11,774 nucleotides of DNA from Globomyces pollinis-pini (lineage: Eukaryota; Chytridiomycota; Chytridiomycetes; Rhizophydiales; Globomycetaceae), in contig MU621477.1 in assembly GCA_025399215.1 (NCBI GenBank), positions 2,907-14,680 of the forward strand. Reading direction: 5' to 3'. The notes beneath the pieces were generated by a model. It made no database searches and had not been told where the DNA came from. It saw only the letters and a program-made list of their open reading frames with translations. The stretch's first letter is position 1. Every line of letters begins with the position of its first letter. Positions 6,334 through 11,774 of the stretch are shown one piece after another. The position numbers and the translations under genes are program-made.

Positions 6334-9054
6334 ATGAAAGATCTTCTTCAATGTTCAACAGATATGAAGCAATGTTTAACCAAATGTTCAGCAATCGCGT
6401 CCAGTATGAGTGCTCGAACTACAGTTGTTAAACAAATACTGAAAAAGATGCAAGAGGAAATGAGTAAAAAGAATTTTAATTGTATTGATTCTATTAGATG
6501 ATAAAGAAAAATTGAATTCGAATATGGATAGTAAACCAAAAAAAATATAATACTTGTAGGTAAGAGTAACGATAATCGAAACCAAATCAAAAACCAACCC
6601 CCAAAACTATTAAAGAATGATGAGAATCAACCTAAAGATTCTCAACAAGTTAAAAAAGAAGAGGAGGTTGGAATAAAACAAAAATTGAATGATAAACATA
6701 TCATTTTAACACCATTGGATGGAGATTGGCAATTAGATGGGGAAATTTTAGATATGACTATTGCAAACAATATTCTAGACACCATGAATATTAAACCAAA
6801 CGATTTAACAGATGATTTGATTGATGATTGTAAAATATCCAGTTATGTTCCTGAATCCGAATGGAAACCAACTTACAATCCTTTTCATCCTCAAAATTGG
6901 TTTAGAACGAAACCCCAAGTGGGTAAAGTCGTGATACCAGATATCAATCCTAAATTAAGGTTGTTTCATCCATTTGCGAATGGAATACAATGTTGGAATG
7001 CACTATACAATTTGTTTATCCTCATTTCATTTCCTATGATTCCATTCACGGTTGGTGATCCTGATTTTGTTTCTCTGTTATACATTTTATCCCCATTAGC
7101 AACCCTTTTCAATATTATTAATGCTTTTGTTTGTCTAAATACCGCAAAACTCGTTGATGGTCGATTTATAACGAATCGTTGGACTCTATTCAAAAATCGA
7201 TTGTTGAATGGTGGAATTTTTCTGGATATTTTGACTGGATTTCCATGGATATTTCTCTGTGAATATCTTGGAGATGAATTATTAACTATCTATTATCCTG
7301 ATTTACATGGAAAAGCTGTGACCAGTGGTGCCGGCAATACCAGCGGAGCAATCAACTATCATTTACCCCCTGTGTATGAATTCGAAAGCAATCATATGCT
7401 ATTGAAATATACCATATGTTTCTTACATTTATTGTTATGTATTCGATTATTTGATTCAAGGGAAATTCATGAATGGATGTCAATAAAGAAACTTCAGGAA
7501 AAACATCAAATATCTGGATCTCTAATGTTAGCATTCAAAGTTTCTATATACCAGATATGGTACTGGTAAGTTTCCCCACATATTTGATTTAAATTAGGAA
7601 TTTTTCTGTTAGTATACAATCTTTGATATATGGAAAACCAAAGGAATTACAATACTCATTTGGAGTTTATACATACTATATGGAAATTATAGCAACAAAA
7701 AAACTTCCAACTCCAAAAGGTGCTGATTTCAAGGTGTTGACGGTCACAATGAATTCGTTACTAGTTACATTTTTCGTCATTCTCTTGGTCACAATCATTG
7801 CCAGTTGGGCAGATGAATTAAACAGGTATATAAATATCATTTGACGATATAGACCAGTAAAAACTTTCAAGGCACGAGTTGAAGAAGTCAATCAATTTTC
7901 CAATTATAGAGGTTTTGGAATGCCATTTAGACAAAAACTTATGCAATACTACTCTTTCAAATACTATGGTGGGGTTTATTGTAATTCAATCTTGTTAACT
8001 GATCATTAGTTGATGAAGAACATATTCTATCTCAATTGAACACAAGTCTACATGCCGTAATCATTTATCATTCATATTCTTCTAGTATATTAATATTCGT
8101 ACATGTAGAAGTCTTATAGCCAAAGTTCCTTTTTTCAAAGATGCGGAAGCAAATTTTGTGGAACAAGTAGCAATGATTTTAAAATTGGAACATTATATCA
8201 ATGGAGATTACGTTATCGAAAAAGGCACCAAGGGGGATAAGATGTATTTTATTGCTCAAGGAACGCTGGAAGTTGTTATAGATGGAGTTGCCAAAGCTAA
8301 ATTAGAAACTGGTGCATTTTTTGGAGGTACGCGAATTTACATCTCAAGATAGAAATTGCATTGCTAATGGGCCCAATGAAACGAACAGCATCTATCAGAG
8401 CTACAAATTCATGTAAAATCTATTCACTATCCAAGAAAGATTTGAGTGTCATTTTGAAAGAAAATAAAACAATGGAGAAAAAATTAACTAGAATTGCGGA
8501 GGAAAGACTAGCAGCTGACAAACCAAAAGAAACACCTCCAATTAGTCCAAAAGATACACCATCAAGTAGTGCACAAAGTCTACCATCAGCGAGTCAACAA
8601 TGTCTCCCATCAGCTAGTCAACAATGTCTACCAGGAAATGATCAAAACAAACCACCAATTACTGAAAAGAAACCTGGACTTAATATCCCTCTACTCAGCG
8701 TTTCTGTAACTCTTTTGTCTACTGAACAATATATAGCTAAGAAATGGAAGACGGCAAAGTTATATTCAATATGGAGAACCAGAAAAGACCGATCGAATTT
8801 CAACGGTTTGAACATAAAGATTTGATAGTTAGGATGCATTACCAGGAACAGAAACCATCTATCAAGGTTTTAGAAGAACCTCTTTGAAACCACCAAGTTC
8901 GAAAAACCTGTTGGCGTTGGCGCAAAGAGATGGTCCACCTGTGAGTGGTCTACTGCACGTCAAAAGCAAACGTGTATTCGAATCTACCCAGAGTTTTATT
9001 CAGTACAAAGGGAATCCTGATGAAGAGCTAGATGAAAGTGATCCACCTCCATAA
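6334..9054 (+). CDS. Cyclic-nucleotide-gated (CNG/HCN-like) ion channel, 10 exons, 818 aa
   Basis: Exons: 6334-6463, 6498-6530, 6560-7565, 7598-7825, 7853-7980, 8010-8056, 8086-8326, 8353-8705, 8737-8805, 8833-9054 (819 codons with stop). Introns are 34, 29, 32, 27, 29, 29, 26, 31 and 27 nt. A hydrophilic N-terminus (1-180) precedes membrane segments: S1 about 199-218, S2 223-247, S3 272-293, S4 335-354, S5 about 374-400, pore 408-432 and S6 433-460. The C-linker (466-535) and cyclic-nucleotide-binding domain (536-640) follow. The phosphate-binding cassette is intact: FGEIALL (E605) and KRTASIRA (R615, T616). S4 has one arginine, so voltage sensing should be weak. The pore lacks GYGD and the CNG-type GET; IATKKLPTP stands there. 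The tail (640-818) is polar and low-complexity. The acceptor before exon 4 could also be the TAG at 7610-7612. Confidence 0.9.
8583..8630 (+). repeat. Two 24-bp repeats coding PSASQQCL in the channel tail
   Basis: Two copies of about 24 bases differ at two or three positions and encode PSASQQCL twice, about residues 683-698 of the channel. A related SSAQSL phrase precedes them. They lie in the disordered tail after the cyclic-nucleotide-binding domain and look like a simple in-frame tandem duplication. Confidence 0.85.
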
Positions 9055-9715
9055 ATAAATCTTCTTTTAATGCCCATCATAAGAGATGATATTCTATTTG
9101 AATTTTTTCAGATGATTTATGATGACTTTGTTAGTATTACTTTATACATTTCAAGGTTTAACGCGACTTGCATTCCTATTTCAACTCTCTCATTCATAAA
9201 ATCCACCTCAAGATATATTTTGACAGACTTCTAAGCGAAAATTGATCTATCACTTGAAGGGGGTATGTTTAGGTTTTGACTACCCTGATTGTATTACAAG
9301 AAGAGTTTGGATTGAAACATTTCTTCATCAATTCTCAATTCATTTAACGTAGGGAATTTAGCCAAGGATGAGTTGTATATTCAGATTTAAACTAACGTAG
9401 ATGATATAAACATATAAGAAGCTCCTATTAATTATGATTTGCTAACTAGAGCAGAGTAAGATGTATATATACCATATATATGGCACACGATTAGTAACCA
9501 TTTTCGCGTGTGAAATATCCAAACAATGTAATGGACTGGTTGAAACTGACACGAAGAATATTTACAAAGTTAGCAACACTTGTACAGTATTCTCATACTT
9601 TGTTCATAGTAATAGTCTATAACCCATTGAGAACTTCAAAAAATAACGCACACAGCTGGCAAAAGAAAAAAACACGGAAGTTCAATCAAAGCCAAAGATC
9701 GCTTGCGTTTCCTTT
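9055..9715. other. 661-base intergenic region without a supported gene
   Basis: AATAAA occurs directly after the channel stop at about 9055, a likely polyadenylation signal. A TATATATACCATATATATGG block lies at about 9463-9482 and could be a TATA-type core promoter for the following gene. CACACG and CGTGTG (about 9484 and 9505) form a short stem. A 74-codon open frame at 9510-9734 starts with GTG and resembles nothing known. No tRNA or rRNA pattern was found on either strand. Confidence 0.45.
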
Positions 9716-10798
9716 ATGCCAAAGCGATTCCTGAATGTTGAATACAATAGAACTGGAACTAAAATCGATGTTACTACATCTGAAAGACTTGGTGAAGTAC
9801 AGGTAGCTGTAAAGGAAGCTTTTTCTATTGATGTTGGTTTGGGTCTTATTCAACTCTATGACAAACAAGGGCAGCACATCACAGACTTGGGTGACATCTC
9901 TGAAGAATACTACATGAAGTCAAAGTATGGTGGTCTCTTTCTGGTATTAACATTTCACCCAAGACTGTATTTTGTTGTACCTCCTGATCGTTTTGATTCT
10001 TTTAGATATCAAAGCTACCACGGAACAGATGGTAAGCCGTTATCGGAGGAAGGCATTGTTTTGAATGTTAAGAAACTCTCTCAATAGTTTTAACGTTTGA
10101 ACTTTCTTCTCAATAAAGTAATTTGAGAGACCGAAAAGGAACATTCGTGTAGCAGTAGTATTTATATCAATCTTAATGACTAAATGAGACTCCTCATGAA
10201 TTGACTTTCAAGTATGATAACAATCAGCGCGTAACTTACTTGATTTTAAGGAAATGCTTATTTATGGCCTAATGCTTACCCCCTGGCAAATTTAAATCTA
10301 AAGAGCAAGATGGTTACAATCCTATTACTAGGAATATGCGTTCTATTCAATACGATTGTGGCCAACAAAAAGGGTCAAGTTTCAGCGATAAAATTACTCA
10401 GCACCAGAATGGAAGAGGGTAGATTAGTCGAAATGGAAAAGGACGCTAGAGAAGAAGCGGAAAATTGGACTGAAATTTACTCTGATTATTGTGAACAATA
10501 CAAATGGTCTATTCGGAGTGAAAAATGGATGGGTATTCCTGCTGTTATTATGCCGGTATTGAATCAGTTTATGACCAAAAAAGAGAGGTTGGATAACCTG
10601 GATCGTGTTCGGGAGTGTCTGAAACTATTTTTGGCGAAGGGGTATCTCCACGACGATGTTTATTGGCGAAATATTGGCTATTTCAAAGCGAACGGCAAAA
10701 TCGTTATCGTTTTGTTAGATTTACATCCAGGTCATGTTTTTAAGCAAGACAATGACGGGTCTTGGATAGACGAGGTCATTGAAAGGTTGAAAGACTGA
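9716..10798 (+). CDS. Crinkler-like protein: ubiquitin-like header plus kinase-like domain, one intron, about 260 aa
   Basis: Exon 1 (9716-10031) encodes a compact beta-rich header (1-80; VEYNRTGTKIDV, VQVAVKEAFSI, LIQLYDKQGQHITDL) like the ubiquitin-like N-terminus of Crinkler (CRN) proteins. A phase-1 donor (G|GTAAGC) can join exon 2 (10332-10798) after an ACTAG acceptor, giving 783 bases and 260 aa. The second part reads as a small protein kinase-like fold: VSAIKLL with Lys126 as the ATP lysine, an E-rich helix, YLHDDVYWRNIG with Asp214 and Asn219 spaced as in HxDxxxxN, and LLDLHPG with Asp235 in the DFG position. HDDVxWRNIG resembles kinase-like domains attached to CRN proteins in fungi and oomycetes. 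An acceptor at 10250 (TTTTAAG) gives the same frame and 287 aa. Crinklers are often secreted effectors or host-nucleus proteins, but no signal peptide is seen here. AATAAA at 10912-10917 follows the gene. Confidence 0.72.
10032..10331 (+). other. Crinkler-like gene intron (300 nt; 219-nt alternative) with internal stop and AATAAA
   Basis: The donor GTAAGC is close to consensus. The preferred acceptor ends CTATTACTAG, matching the TAG bias of the other introns here; AAG at 10250 is the alternative, in the same phase. If retained, the header frame continues 17 codons to TAG at 10085-10087, and AATAAA follows at 10112-10117. A header-only transcript is therefore possible. Confidence 0.6.
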
Positions 10799-11170
10799 GT
10801 GGCCGTCTCACCACAATAATAAGTTAACAGTTAGTAATCGTTTTGCAATGTAAATGAGTAAGCTTTAAGGTTACATTTGATATATTTGACTGTTTAATGT
10901 ACCTAATGAGCAATAAAGGTTTGATGAATTGATGACCAAATGAACGACTACTCTAGTACTATGAACTAAAAGGCGAATCATTGGTATCTTGGCATGGCGT
11001 TTTTACGCGATATTATAGCCAACATATGTGATGCTTGATACTTTAGATATTCAATTCATTTAGTAAATAGTCTATAAGACATTCTAACTTAAATATTTCT
11101 TCCAGATCAGATTCAATTTCATTGCAATTCTCAATAGAATTTACTCAATTTGAGAACAATATCCACCACC
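10799..11170. other. 372-base intergenic region without a supported gene
   Basis: AATAAA at 10912-10917 is a plausible polyadenylation signal for the upstream gene. The remaining AT-rich sequence should include the promoter of the next gene, whose candidate start has a good context (CCACCACCATG). Nothing else was seen. Confidence 0.4.
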
Positions 11171-11708
11171 ATGCGTTGGTCAGCATTATTGTTTTATAAA
11201 ATCCTGTAAGCGGTATGGCTTATTATCGCGCATTAAAGACGCGCAATAACGTTAGAGAAAAGAAAGATCTCCGAATGATACCATTGCGTTCATAAACTCA
11301 TTTAATTCGAAGCATTCTAAGTGGTTGGTGAATGAAGCCAAGGCACCCTTCAAGCGAAAAACTGTTATTGGTCTTCTTCGTGGGTTTCATGAACAATTGG
11401 AAATGATCCCAGATGGAATGATAGAAGTATAATCAATAATTAACCATAGGATGAAATGAAACCAAAGTCAAAGGAAATGAAGATGATGGTAAAGATGGCA
11501 ATGACAGGTGGACGTAAGAAATTGAATTCGACGACTCCGAAAAAGAAAATGCTTGATGCTGCCAAGGCGGCCCTTCAGGCCAAGAAATTGGCTGCCAAAA
11601 AGGAAAAAATGCGGTTGAAAGAGTTGAAGAAGGTTTGTGTCTGTATTGTTAACGGTGTAGATGAAGAAAGGGTTGGTCGATTCACCAATGGCTGTAGACT
11701 CATCTTAA
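11171..11708 (+). CDS. Small lysine-rich protein of unknown function, 4-exon model, about 144 aa
   Basis: Model: 11171-11205, 11258-11426, 11450-11632, 11661-11708, totalling 145 codons with TAA at 11706-11708. The introns of 23 nt (11427-11449) and 28 nt (11633-11660) are well supported: each removes an in-frame stop and ends in TAG. The first intron (52 nt) has a good donor (GTAAGC), but keeping the frame needs a GAG acceptor at 11257 instead of the TAG two bases earlier, so exon 1 is tentative. The middle part (FKRKTVIGLLRGFHEQ, EMIPDGMIE) looks like a folded domain. The C-terminal half is very basic with an Ala/Lys-rich, probably helical stretch (AAKAALQAKKLAAKKEK). That composition suggests a nucleic-acid or ribosome-associated protein, but I do not recognise the family. 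Confidence 0.6.
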
Positions 11709-11774
11709 ATTTTGGTTTTTAAACTATTTATTCAGAATATATGTGTATCTTTTTTTACAATCTCATGTTGGATT

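Noticed and set aside
6482..6497. A 16-nt intron in the channel gene
   Set aside because: The same acceptor pairs with a better donor at 6464 (GTAAAA), in the same phase, giving 34 nt, which fits the other introns.
9510..9734. 74-codon open frame before the Crinkler-like gene
   Set aside because: It begins with GTG, overlaps the Crinkler-like start in another frame and has no recognisable motif or splice extension.
10310..10798. Separate 162-aa secreted protein starting MVTILLLGICVLF with a signal peptide
   Set aside because: The hydrophobic start continues into VSAIKLL, which fits the glycine-loop and ATP-lysine strands of a kinase fold better than a signal peptide. A phase-matched splice from the upstream header with a TAG acceptor inside this stretch removes it. 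Not fully excluded without RNA data.
11218..11252. Hairpin TTATCGCGC...GCGCAATAA as a terminator
   Set aside because: It lies inside the putative first intron of the small basic gene, is short and imperfect, and rho-independent terminators are not expected in a nuclear genome.

Overview
The window is nuclear DNA from an AT-rich, gene-dense unicellular eukaryote. Five lines of evidence support this: GT-AG spliceosomal introns in four of six genes, AATAAA signals just after most stop codons, a fimbrin, a complex I accessory subunit (NDUFA12), and a cyclic-nucleotide-gated (CNG) type channel. The code looks standard, with TAA and TAG stops used normally. The mix of GH19 chitinases with a GPI-like tail, a Crinkler-like header-kinase protein and a CNG channel fits a zoosporic fungus or fungal relative (chytrid, aphelid or similar). 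A stramenopile cannot be excluded, and the species cannot be named from this sequence. An NDUFA12 gene argues against lineages that lost complex I.

Layout. 1-539 (-): 5' part of a GH19 chitinase-like gene that runs off the left edge. 753-1640 (-): a complete tandem paralogue. 1641-2042: a divergent promoter region with a GTAAGGC repeat cluster and three TTAGGGTTA boxes. 2043-5143 (+): fimbrin/plastin, 8 exons, 872 aa, with a long Asn/Pro/Thr-rich N-terminal extension. 5144-5446: a spacer holding a strong inverted repeat. 5447-6048 (+): NDUFA12, 5 exons, 138 aa. 6334-9054 (+): CNG/HCN-like channel, 10 exons, 818 aa, intact cyclic-nucleotide pocket but unusual pore. 9055-9715: no gene seen. 9716-10798 (+): Crinkler-like ubiquitin-like header spliced to a small kinase-like domain. 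10799-11170: no gene seen. 11171-11708 (+): small lysine-rich protein, not recognised.

The strongest result comes from rebuilding the exon-intron structures by hand. Of 24 inferred introns, 19 are only 23-34 nt long, near the lower limit for spliceosomal introns, and nearly all end in TAG. The four mini-introns whose length is a multiple of three all carry an in-frame stop, so retention would always break the frame or truncate the protein. The remaining introns are about 52-300 nt, giving a roughly two-class distribution. The two chitinases have no introns, unlike their neighbours.

The genes do not form one pathway. They are independent housekeeping genes (actin bundling, respiration), a signalling channel, secreted chitinases and a putative effector-type gene. 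All models were built by eye from reading-frame continuity and remembered family motifs; no search was run.
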